Below, in pieces: positions 1 to 5,382 of a DNA stretch of 8,040 bases. This DNA comes from an uncultured Clostridia bacterium (GTDB lineage Bacteria > Bacillota > Clostridia > UBA1381): positions 1 to 8,040 of the forward strand of contig CAJUFV010000252.1 in the NCBI GenBank assembly GCA_910585795.1, in the 5' to 3' direction. A program made the position numbers and the translations under genes. The notes beneath the pieces are model-generated. The model was not told where the DNA came from. It made no database searches and saw only the letters and a program-made list of their open reading frames with translations. How positions within the stretch are numbered: position 1 is the stretch's first letter; the number at the start of each line of letters is the position of its first letter.

Positions 1-80
1 TTGTTCACATCCTATAAGAAAAGTAAATTTAAAATTTGTGTAGCAGCAAATACAACATATTATATTTTTTTGCGCGCTGT

Positions 81-113
81 GTGCGGTAATTTGTATTGCG
101 GGCGCACTTTTTT
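81..113 (+). terminator. Probable Rho-independent terminator, plus strand
   Basis: GTGCG (81-85) pairs with CGCAC (103-107). Inside it GTAAT (86-90) pairs with ATTGC (95-99, one G-T pair) around a TTGT loop, with a three-base GGG bulge on the 3' side. Six T follow at 108-113. This has the form of an intrinsic terminator for a plus-strand transcript entering from the left of the window. Confidence 0.55.
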
Positions 114-260
114 ATTGCTTGGAAAATATATTAATAATAAAAAGTATTTTAACTTACGCGCGTATTTTTTATTGATAAAAACGTATACTCTTTTTCACGT
201 ACGTTCATTATGGATAGTGAAATCACTTGTGTCGCGTCAATACAGAGTATAGCGTTTTTT

Positions 261-302
261 ATGCGGTCATACACAATACTTTGTATCAATGCCGCATTTT
301 TT
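261..302 (+). terminator. Probable Rho-independent terminator, plus strand
   Basis: ATGCGG (261-266) pairs perfectly with CCGCAT (292-297), and an inner ATACA/TGTAT helix (269-273 with 282-286) supports the stem. A T-run extends over 297-302. It lies 150 bases beyond the first terminator-like hairpin, with two weaker hairpin-T6 elements between them (155-170 and 233-260). No plus-strand gene is visible for it to end, so it may be a backup terminator or part of a small RNA. Confidence 0.45.
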
Positions 303-388
303 ATTATTCGAAAAATATATAAACAAAGGAGGATAAAAAACATAGCTTCGTATTGTCAAACTTACAATTAACTAAAAATCAGTAATAT

Positions 389-424
389 AAAAACAGGCTG
401 TCACTTTGGTGACAGCCTGTTTTT
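389..424 (-). terminator. Strong bidirectional intrinsic terminator after the SLH gene
   Basis: This is a perfect 16-bp stem: 389-404 pairs with 409-424 around the four-base loop TTTG. The core is ACAGGCTGTCAC, with A5 on one side and T5 on the other, so it can end transcription in both directions. It lies 10 bp beyond the stop codon of the minus-strand SLH gene and closes the sigma-pyrE-SLH unit. Confidence 0.88.
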
Positions 425-434
425 ACCATCAATT

Positions 435-1487
435 TTACTGAATAAGATTATACAGTCTTACAATAGTGGCAACTGCCTGTTCAACTGTATAAGCGTCATG
501 AGGAGCAAATTCTGTTTCTGTAATACCGGTCATGATACCATATTCATTTGCCCATGTAACAAAAAATCTTGCCCACTCAGATATATTCTGCGTATCAGAA
601 TAGTTAAGGTGTGTTTCTGTTCCTATCCACATATACATCTCCGCCGTCTTGCACAGAAGCGCGGCAGCTTCCTCACGGCTTATAGTACCGTGTGGGTCAA
701 AATGTGACTCATCTCTGCCGTTTACTATACCAAGCGCAAAAAGTATATTAACAGAATCATCAACTCCGTTACAGTCCTCAAAATAATTTTTAAGATACGG
801 CTGACCTCTGTCAATCATATACAAATCCAACGACGCATAATTTTCTTTTACCGCAATCATATTCGCAAGAAGAATACAAAACTGCTCGCGTGAAATATGT
901 TCCGAATATATATTGGTAAATTCATATGGAAGTAAACTTTTTGCGGCTGCCTCTTTTACAAATGACTGCGCCCATAATGCGGATGGAAGCTTAAGAAAAT
1001 CCTTTCCTCTGTCTATATTAAGCACTTCGCCGTTTAATTTTTCAGTTGAATCCTTATACATACTGTCTAAATACAACAACTTTTCCGTGTCGGCCTTATC
1101 AAGCATATAACATATGTAATTACTGCTGCCATACATGCCTATTTGTATACCGGAATTCAAATAATAGCTTTTCTGGCCATCAGCTGTAAATACATTCACA
1201 GCGATTCCCCGGAACGGAGTTGGATTTACTGTACGGTAAACCGTCATATTTTGTGCTGTCGTATAAAAATTATTTATTTCATCCTTTGTAAGCTCTATAT
1301 GCTTTTCATCCGCAAGGTCAGAAACTGTAACGCGCGTTATCTCTTCCGCATTAAAAATACCAAACGCATCTGCCAATGTCATATCTTTCGGAAGATTAAC
1401 CACATTATACGCAGACACGGTTATTGCCGTCAGCATAACCAGCGTCATAGCAATAAATATTTTTGTTAATTGTTTAATAATAATCAC
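435..1487 (-). CDS. Secreted protein with three C-terminal SLH domains
   Basis: A cell-surface protein of about 350 residues. Residues 4-26 form a typical signal peptide: Lys near the start, a hydrophobic core (IFIAMTLVMLTAITV), then a probable cut after SA. Residues 30-165 are an extracellular region I do not recognise. Three S-layer homology repeats follow: about 168-213 (ending ISREQFCILLANMI), 235-285 (LFALGIVNGRDESHFDP, ISREEAAALLCK) and 296-348 (WANEYGIMTG, VEQAVATIVRLYN). SLH triplets are known to bind pyruvylated secondary cell-wall polymer, so the protein is probably wall-anchored; the usual TRAE motif appears as SREQ, SREE and TVEQ. The gene starts 15 bp after pyrE and is probably co-transcribed with it. 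The first available start is GTG, but that codon lies inside the only good ribosome site (AGAGGTG), so translation may start at the ATT of codon 3 or 4. Confidence 0.88.
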   Translation of the reverse strand: MIIIKQLTKIFIAMTLVMLTAITVSAYNVVNLPKDMTLADAFGIFNAEEITRVTVSDLADEKHIELTKDEINNFYTTAQNMTVYRTVNPTPFRGIAVNVFTADGQKSYYLNSGIQIGMYGSSNYICYMLDKADTEKLLYLDSMYKDSTEKLNGEVLNIDRGKDFLKLPSALWAQSFVKEAAAKSLLPYEFTNIYSEHISREQFCILLANMIAVKENYASLDLYMIDRGQPYLKNYFEDCNGVDDSVNILFALGIVNGRDESHFDPHGTISREEAAALLCKTAEMYMWIGTETHLNYSDTQNISEWARFFVTWANEYGIMTGITETEFAPHDAYTVEQAVATIVRLYNLIQ

Positions 1488-1491
1488 CTCT
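1485..1491 (-). promoter_or_regulatory. Ribosome binding site overlapping the nominal GTG start
   Basis: On the minus strand AGAGGTG reads into ATTATTATTAAACAA. The only GTG candidate forms the last three bases of this Shine-Dalgarno match, so it cannot be optimally placed as a start. Six bases further on is ATT AAA CAA, giving M-K-Q-L-T-K and an ideal signal-peptide beginning. The pyrE stop TAG lies upstream in the same frame, with no ATG or TTG between. The next ATG is codon 14, inside the hydrophobic core. Confidence 0.55.
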
Positions 1492-1502
1492 GTTTTTACT
1501 GT

Positions 1503-2165
1503 CTAGAAAACACAGTATTTGCTCATATAGTCCTCCATTTTAGGAAGAATTTTACCATACGAACCATCCTGTTTTAAATATTCATATATGTCCTGAACGG
1601 TAATTATAGCATGAACGTTTATACCAAAATCCTCCATAACCTCCATTATAGTTGTTTTTTCCGGATTCTGACCCACCTCACAGCGATTTACAGAAATAAA
1701 CATATCCTTTACTTGAACCTTTGCGGCGCCTGTAAGTATAGGCATTGTTTCACGCACTGCCGTTCCCGCTGTTATAACGTCCTCAATAATAATTACTCTG
1801 TCGCCGTCCTGCGGCTTATAGCCTACAAGCGAACCGCCTTCTCCATGGTCTTTTTCCTCTTTGCGATTGAAAAAGTATGGCTTGTCTATCTGATATTTAT
1901 TATAAAGCGCCGCGGCTGCCGAAGCGGCAAGAGGAATACCCTTATATGCCGGTCCAAACATACAATCAAATTCATCTCCGCAGCTTTCTTTAATAAGCGA
2001 CGCATAAAATTTCCCAAGCAACGCAATCTGTCTGCCTGTTTTAAAATTACCGGTATTTACAAAATACGGCGTATTTCTTCCGCTTTTAGTAACAAAGTCA
2101 CCAAATCGCAGAACATCTGAATCCATCATAAATTCAATAAATTCCTTTTTCTTCTCTGTAAGCAT
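1503..2165 (-). CDS. pyrE: Orotate phosphoribosyltransferase
   Basis: Cytoplasmic enzyme of UMP synthesis that joins orotate and PRPP to give orotidine 5'-monophosphate. At 220 residues it has the normal length for the longer bacterial PyrE type. Visible family marks are SGRNTPYFVNTG (28-39) in the orotate region, GPAYKGIPLA (71-80), the flexible catalytic loop RKEEKDHGEGG (101-111) with its Lys-x-x-Lys-x-His pattern, and the PRPP-binding motif VIIIEDVITAGTAV (124-137) with adjacent acidic residues. The start ATG has AAAGGAG six bases upstream. It follows the sigma-factor gene by 19 bp and precedes the SLH gene by 15 bp. No other pyrimidine gene is nearby, so its place behind a sigma factor probably reflects co-transcription only. 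Confidence 0.95.
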   Translation of the reverse strand: MLTEKKKEFIEFMMDSDVLRFGDFVTKSGRNTPYFVNTGNFKTGRQIALLGKFYASLIKESCGDEFDCMFGPAYKGIPLAASAAAALYNKYQIDKPYFFNRKEEKDHGEGGSLVGYKPQDGDRVIIIEDVITAGTAVRETMPILTGAAKVQVKDMFISVNRCEVGQNPEKTTIMEVMEDFGINVHAIITVQDIYEYLKQDGSYGKILPKMEDYMSKYCVF

Positions 2166-2184
2166 TTTTTTCTCCTTTCATATA

Positions 2185-2922
2185 TCAGTCTTTAAAATAC
2201 AGACTGCGTAATTTTTTCAGAAGCTTTTTTTCTATTCTCGAAATCTGCATCTGTGATATTCCAAAAATTTCCGCTATTTCCGCTTGACTTTTTTCTTCAT
2301 AATAACGGTATTTTATAAAACGGCTTTCTTCTTCAGTAAGGTTATTCATACAGTAATTAATAAAATCACTGTCTTCTATCATCAGATAATGCCTGTCCTC
2401 TGTGCCTACCACATTTGACAGTGACATTTCACCATCCGCCAAAGCCTCGTATTCAAGAGATTTTATAAAAGACACATCTCCCTTTTCATACATAGTATTG
2501 AGCGTCTTTTCAGGTATTCCCATTATACGGGCAATTTCCTCATTTGAAATTCCGTTTGAAATGCGCTTTATTTTTTCCGCTCTGTAAAATATTTCATATA
2601 GCCGTCTTGGTATACGCACAAAACTGCCCTTATCCCTGAAATATTTACGTATTTCACCCATAACTGTCGGTGTAGCGTAAGTGGCGAATCTAACCCCTCT
2701 TGCGGGGTCAAACCGTTCTACCGCATACATAATTCCTATACATGCCACCTGGTATATATCATCATACTCAACACCTCGGTTAATAAACTTTCTGGAAAGT
2801 ATTTCCGCTATATATATGTAAGAAGCCACAATTTCATCGCGAAGCTGAGTATCTCTTGTTTCCCTGTAACGGAAAAACATTTCATATTCACTTTCTGCTG
2901 TTTCGGGTTTGACTACTGCCAC
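2185..2922 (-). CDS. RNA polymerase sigma factor, SigB/SigF/SigG family
   Basis: Alternative sigma-70 factor of group 3, 245 residues. Region 2 spans about 26-97, with the core-binding YDDIYQVACIGIMYAVERFDP (53-73) and the -10 recognition part FATYATPTVMGEIRKYFRD. Region 3 (about 105-165) contains the helix-turn-helix ISNEEIARIMGIPEKTLNTMY. Region 4 (190-242) ends in QAEIAEIFGISQMQISRIEKKLLKKLR, the -35 recognition helix-turn-helix. There is no region 1.1. The start is GTG with GGAGGG five bases upstream. Sporulation SigF and general-stress SigB normally follow an anti-sigma kinase gene (spoIIAB or rsbW); none is seen here, so I give no symbol. A short open frame (ending 2913) overlaps its start by ten bases. 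The stop is TGA. Confidence 0.93.
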   Translation of the reverse strand: MAVVKPETAESEYEMFFRYRETRDTQLRDEIVASYIYIAEILSRKFINRGVEYDDIYQVACIGIMYAVERFDPARGVRFATYATPTVMGEIRKYFRDKGSFVRIPRRLYEIFYRAEKIKRISNGISNEEIARIMGIPEKTLNTMYEKGDVSFIKSLEYEALADGEMSLSNVVGTEDRHYLMIEDSDFINYCMNNLTEEESRFIKYRYYEEKSQAEIAEIFGISQMQISRIEKKLLKKLRSLYFKD

Positions 2923-3032
2923 AATAACCCTCCTTTATCCGCATAAATTCTAAGATGCCGGAGACTCTCACCAATATCCTCAGCAGGAACAATCTTGTCT
3001 GTGAAAACACATTCAAAACCTAACAGCTTAAT
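2913..3032 (-). pseudogene. Possible gene remnant, 39 codons, overlapping the sigma start
   Basis: An open frame of 39 codons ends at a TAG inside the first codons of the sigma gene. It reads as ordinary protein, for example ECVFTDKIVPAEDIGESLRH and then LRIYADKGGLLWQ. Continuing upstream in the same frame gives ATG-CTC-AGT-TGA (3044-3033), so a TGA in the fourth codon would interrupt any gene starting at that ATG, which also lacks a ribosome site. TGA is a true stop here because the sigma gene uses it. I do not recognise the product. An open run of this length can arise by chance, and the same bases may instead fold as an RNA leader. Confidence 0.25.
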
Positions 3033-3048
3033 TCAACTGAGCATCTTA
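2951..3048 (-). repeat. Inverted repeat bracketing the sigma leader
   Basis: TAAGATGC at 2951-2958 is the exact reverse complement of GCATCTTA at 3041-3048, 82 bases apart. Between them lie a TGTG-TTTT-CACA hairpin, a TCCT-GCTG-AGGA hairpin and a possible CTCAG/CTGAG helix. This allows a closed multi-branch fold ending about 20 bases before the sigma ribosome site. No known riboswitch consensus is recognised, and an 8-bp match at this spacing could be chance. Confidence 0.3.
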
Positions 3049-3054
3049 ATTTAG

Positions 3055-3714
3055 TTATTTTACAAGTTCTTTCGCAATATTCAAAGCATCATTATGAGAC
3101 TGCATACTTTCTTCATTTTTATTATTATTATAACGTATAAGTAAGTACAAATCATCACAATATATTCCATTATCCTTCAAAAGCGAGCTATCCCTTAGAT
3201 TTACCGCGTACGCTGTTCCGTCTGCGGCAGTAAGCACCTCCGCCTCTGTATCAGGAGCGTAAACACTAACATTCTCAAAGGTATCACTTACAGAATCTCT
3301 GTTTATATAAAGCTTTGCTTCAATTTCATCCATAAGATATACATAAGTATAGTCATCTGTAAAAGTAAAATCCAGCTTTGTCTGCATAGCGTAGTCATAT
3401 TCTTCAGAACCCGCTCCGTCTGAAAACATAAGAGTCTGAAAGAATACAGACCTTTCACCGTTATTATCAATATCAGTCACATATTCAGAAAAAACATCTT
3501 CTATGCGTTCAGTCTCCTCTTCGGAATAGTGCATATGTCCGGCATAAACGACATTCATATCATATTTCTCTCTGGACGCGCACTGTACAATCGTGACAGC
3601 AGCAATAACCAAGGCAGCAGCCGTTACAATAACATGCCATTTATAATAGTACCAAAAATACTCCCACCATTTTTTTGTAAATTTCGGCGGTATTTCTCCG
3701 TATTTCTCTGCCAT
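3055..3714 (-). CDS. Single-pass membrane protein of unknown function
   Basis: Not recognised beyond resembling small membrane proteins common in Clostridia. The start is set at ATG 3712-3714 because AGGAGGA lies six bases upstream; an earlier in-frame ATG (3730-3732) would itself overlap that ribosome site. The 219-residue product begins with a short, aromatic-rich cytoplasmic segment (EIPPKFTKKWWEYFWYYYKW, residues 6-25). One membrane helix follows, rich in Val, Ala and Ile (about 27-45), then a Cys, and then an acidic outer domain of roughly 170 residues rich in Asp, Glu and Tyr. The Cys has no lipobox-like placement after a short n-region, so I do not call it a lipoprotein. It has its own promoter and precedes the sigma gene by 132 bp with no obvious terminator. 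A role as membrane sensor for that sigma factor is possible from topology and position alone. Confidence 0.75.
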   Translation of the reverse strand: MAEKYGEIPPKFTKKWWEYFWYYYKWHVIVTAAALVIAAVTIVQCASREKYDMNVVYAGHMHYSEEETERIEDVFSEYVTDIDNNGERSVFFQTLMFSDGAGSEEYDYAMQTKLDFTFTDDYTYVYLMDEIEAKLYINRDSVSDTFENVSVYAPDTEAEVLTAADGTAYAVNLRDSSLLKDNGIYCDDLYLLIRYNNNKNEESMQSHNDALNIAKELVK

Positions 3715-3720
3715 ATTATT

Positions 3721-3727
3721 TCCTCCT
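3721..3727 (-). promoter_or_regulatory. Ribosome binding site that decides the membrane-protein start
   Basis: AGGAGGA on the minus strand lies six bases before ATG 3714. The upstream ATG at 3732 reads M-T-G-G-N-N through this same site and has no Shine-Dalgarno sequence of its own, so the downstream ATG is preferred. Confidence 0.8.
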
Positions 3728-3792
3728 GTCATTACTGAGGTTTGTTTGGTTAATTACTTTTTTCTAAAAATAACCCATTTTATTATATTTAC

Positions 3793-3821
3793 AGTATAAC
3801 ACAAACAGACACTTTTTTCAA
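3793..3821 (-). promoter_or_regulatory. Promoter with extended -10 for the membrane-protein/sigma/pyrE/SLH unit
   Basis: On the minus strand TTGAAA (3816-3821), a 17-base spacer and TATACT (3793-3798) are preceded by TGT, giving an extended -10 (TGnTATACT). It is the only good housekeeping-type promoter seen ahead of the membrane-protein gene. I see none of comparable quality in the 132 bp before the sigma gene, so it may drive all four genes. Confidence 0.7.
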
Positions 3822-3860
3822 TATAAATATTAAATTGTATCACACAAAAAACAGATACGC

Positions 3861-3883
3861 AAAAAAGACTGTATAAAACAGTC
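3861..3883 (-). terminator. Intrinsic terminator of the thiC operon
   Basis: On the minus strand GACTGT-TTTAT-ACAGTC is a perfect 6-bp stem followed by six T (A6 at 3861-3866 on the plus strand). It begins four bases past the transporter stop codon and separates this operon from the downstream promoter at 3793-3821. Confidence 0.88.
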
Positions 3884-3886
3884 CTT

Positions 3887-4726
3887 TTACATGACAGCAA
3901 ATACTATTCCCGCAATAATTACCGCCGCACAAATCAGTTTATAGATAATCTGCTTTTCCTTAAAGACAATTCTGCCTCCTATTATTGTAATCAGAACAGA
4001 GCACTGTTTTATAAGTGTCATTGCGACAACAGTACTGTCCTGCTTACCGCACGCAACAAACAGCGCTTTATCACCAATTACAAATAATACACTCAATATT
4101 AATATCCAGTAGTTTTTAAATAACGTGCGCCACTGTATTTTAGAACGCGTCACAAGCAGATAAGCAAGATACAGTACTACAAGAAAAAACATATACCAGA
4201 ATTGCAGCTGACCGCTGTTCATATGCCGCATAAGCATTTTATCAAGAAGCTCTGAAACAGCATTTCCAAGACACGAAATAAGTACAAGTATTATATAAAT
4301 GGGCTTTGTCTTATCTGAGGAATCATTTTTTCCAAAATTAACAAAAAGCAATCCGGCAAGCACCATCAGCATGCCCGCAATTTTGTGCCCCGTCATAACC
4401 TCGCCCAGCATGCATACGCCCAGCACCGCAGCAAAAATAACACGCGACATATCCATGATTCCGTAAAAGCCTATGGGTAGTTTTTTTATAGCCCTAAAAC
4501 TGCATATCCAAGCTATAAATATTATCAAGGATTTTATCATAATAAAACCGATATAATGATAATCAATCGCTAACGCATTTTTTATTTCCGGAGTCACAAA
4601 TACAAAGCTGATAAGTGTATAGAAAAACAAAACCTCCATCGCGGTATTTTTTTCCAAAGCTTTTTTCTTTATAACATCTCTGATTCCTTTAAGAACACCG
4701 TAAAGACAAACTAAAGCAATCCACAT
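3887..4726 (-). CDS. EamA/DMT-superfamily transporter
   Basis: Inner-membrane carrier of the drug/metabolite transporter superfamily, 279 residues, the usual length for the ten-helix type. It is made of two EamA halves: about 3-131, ending GEVMTGHKIAGMLMVLAGLLFV, and about 142-278, ending FKEKQIIYKLICAAVIIAGIVF. Both show the family pattern of a charged turn followed by a closing helix. Hydrophobic segments run nearly throughout, with charged loops near 50, 80, 131-141, 193-205 and 251-259. It is the third gene behind a TPP riboswitch, 31 bp after the radical SAM gene, and ends at a terminator. The substrate cannot be read from the sequence; the riboswitch makes thiamin, HMP or a related compound a reasonable guess. 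The ribosome site is GGAGA, 10 bases upstream, somewhat far from the ATG. Confidence 0.88.
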   Translation of the reverse strand: MWIALVCLYGVLKGIRDVIKKKALEKNTAMEVLFFYTLISFVFVTPEIKNALAIDYHYIGFIMIKSLIIFIAWICSFRAIKKLPIGFYGIMDMSRVIFAAVLGVCMLGEVMTGHKIAGMLMVLAGLLFVNFGKNDSSDKTKPIYIILVLISCLGNAVSELLDKMLMRHMNSGQLQFWYMFFLVVLYLAYLLVTRSKIQWRTLFKNYWILILSVLFVIGDKALFVACGKQDSTVVAMTLIKQCSVLITIIGGRIVFKEKQIIYKLICAAVIIAGIVFAVM

Positions 4727-4757
4727 TATTTTTTTGTCTCCATAATATTCATATAGT

Positions 4758-5363
4758 TTAGTCCTCCCACGGTCTTATTCTGTAGGTTACGCCAATAGAA
4801 TCACATATATCGGCACATTTCTCTTCCTCTTCCGGAGTAAGAGTTGTAGAAACCGTTGACAAAATCACTTCTTTTACATAATGCTTGACATTTCCGGCAA
4901 ATTTCAGCATCGCGTCAAATGACTCTATACCAAATTTATTGCGAGTAAGCTCAAGATAACGTTCTTTATTAGGAGTGTTCAGACTTATAGACACTATATC
5001 AATAAGACCCTCAAACATCGGCGCTGTATTTTTTTCATGAATAAGGTCCGCAAGACCATTGGTATTTATACGTATAGTCTTATTATCATACGTATCCTTT
5101 ATAAAACGACATACTTTAAGCACATCATCAAGACGTTCTGTAGGCTCACCGAAACCGCAGAATACAATTTCTTTATATCTGCTTATATCAAATTTTGAAA
5201 ATTCGTCTATAACCTCGTCAACAGAAGGTTCCCTGTCAAGCCACAGACTGCCGGAATTATTCATTTCGTCACGTGTCTGGCGCAGACAAAAGGTGCAGGC
5301 GCACGGACATTTGTTTGTCATATTTACATATAAATTATCATGTACCTCGTATAATATAACCAT
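4758..5363 (-). CDS. Radical SAM protein, TatD-family-associated type
   Basis: A small radical SAM protein of 201 residues. The [4Fe-4S]/S-adenosylmethionine motif is CX3CX2C at C19, C23 and C26 (CPCACTFC). Downstream are the GEP motif in FCGFGEPTERLDD (69-80), the strand INTNG (99-103) and SISLNT (125-130), which complete the usual partial barrel. The short length, the N-terminal pattern LYVNMTNKCPCACTFCLRQT and the ending YRIRPWED match the family noted for lying next to, or fused with, TatD nucleases; its reaction is unknown. No tatD is present here. It sits 19 bp after thiC and 31 bp before a transporter, under one TPP riboswitch. The start has AAAGGA nine bases upstream. A link with thiamin-pyrimidine metabolism is inferred only from the operon. 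Confidence 0.85.
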   Translation of the reverse strand: MVILYEVHDNLYVNMTNKCPCACTFCLRQTRDEMNNSGSLWLDREPSVDEVIDEFSKFDISRYKEIVFCGFGEPTERLDDVLKVCRFIKDTYDNKTIRINTNGLADLIHEKNTAPMFEGLIDIVSISLNTPNKERYLELTRNKFGIESFDAMLKFAGNVKHYVKEVILSTVSTTLTPEEEEKCADICDSIGVTYRIRPWED

Positions 5364-5382
5364 TTCTGTTCCTTTCTTTAAC

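Larger units (their letters stand above)
1..388. other. Non-coding left end with hairpin/T-tract elements
   Basis: No credible gene is seen on either strand. The one plus-strand open frame of note (1-252) has no recognisable product and runs straight through terminator-like hairpins. The stretch is AT-rich with GC-rich islands (71-107, 155-164, 231-254, 261-297), and each of these can fold and is followed by TTTTTT. A strong Shine-Dalgarno-like AAAGGAGGA at 325-333 is followed by TAAAAAACATAG with no start codon, as if a gene start had decayed. The region may be the 3' tail of a plus-strand gene left of the window, converging on the SLH gene. Confidence 0.5.

Noticed and set aside
1..252. Plus-strand open frame of 83 codons at the left edge
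   Set aside because: It starts at the window edge with TTG, has no ribosome site in view, runs through a terminator-like hairpin and gives no recognisable protein.
149..343. Minus-strand open frame of 64 codons
   Set aside because: No ribosome site precedes it and it crosses three of the hairpin-T6 elements; its composition is typical of AT-rich non-coding sequence.
1611..2120. Long plus-strand open frame (169 codons) opposite pyrE
   Set aside because: It is the antisense shadow of a well-conserved gene, with no protein-like features of its own.
2185..2922. Sporulation sigma-F (spoIIAC)
   Set aside because: The family fits, but neither spoIIAA nor spoIIAB is adjacent, and the operon contains pyrE and an SLH gene. 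A specific symbol is not justified.
2970..3000. PyrR-binding-like element before sigma-pyrE
   Set aside because: UUCCUGCUGAGGAU resembles the PyrR loop consensus UCCNGNGAGG but carries one extra base. There is no terminator nearby and the sigma gene lies between it and pyrE.
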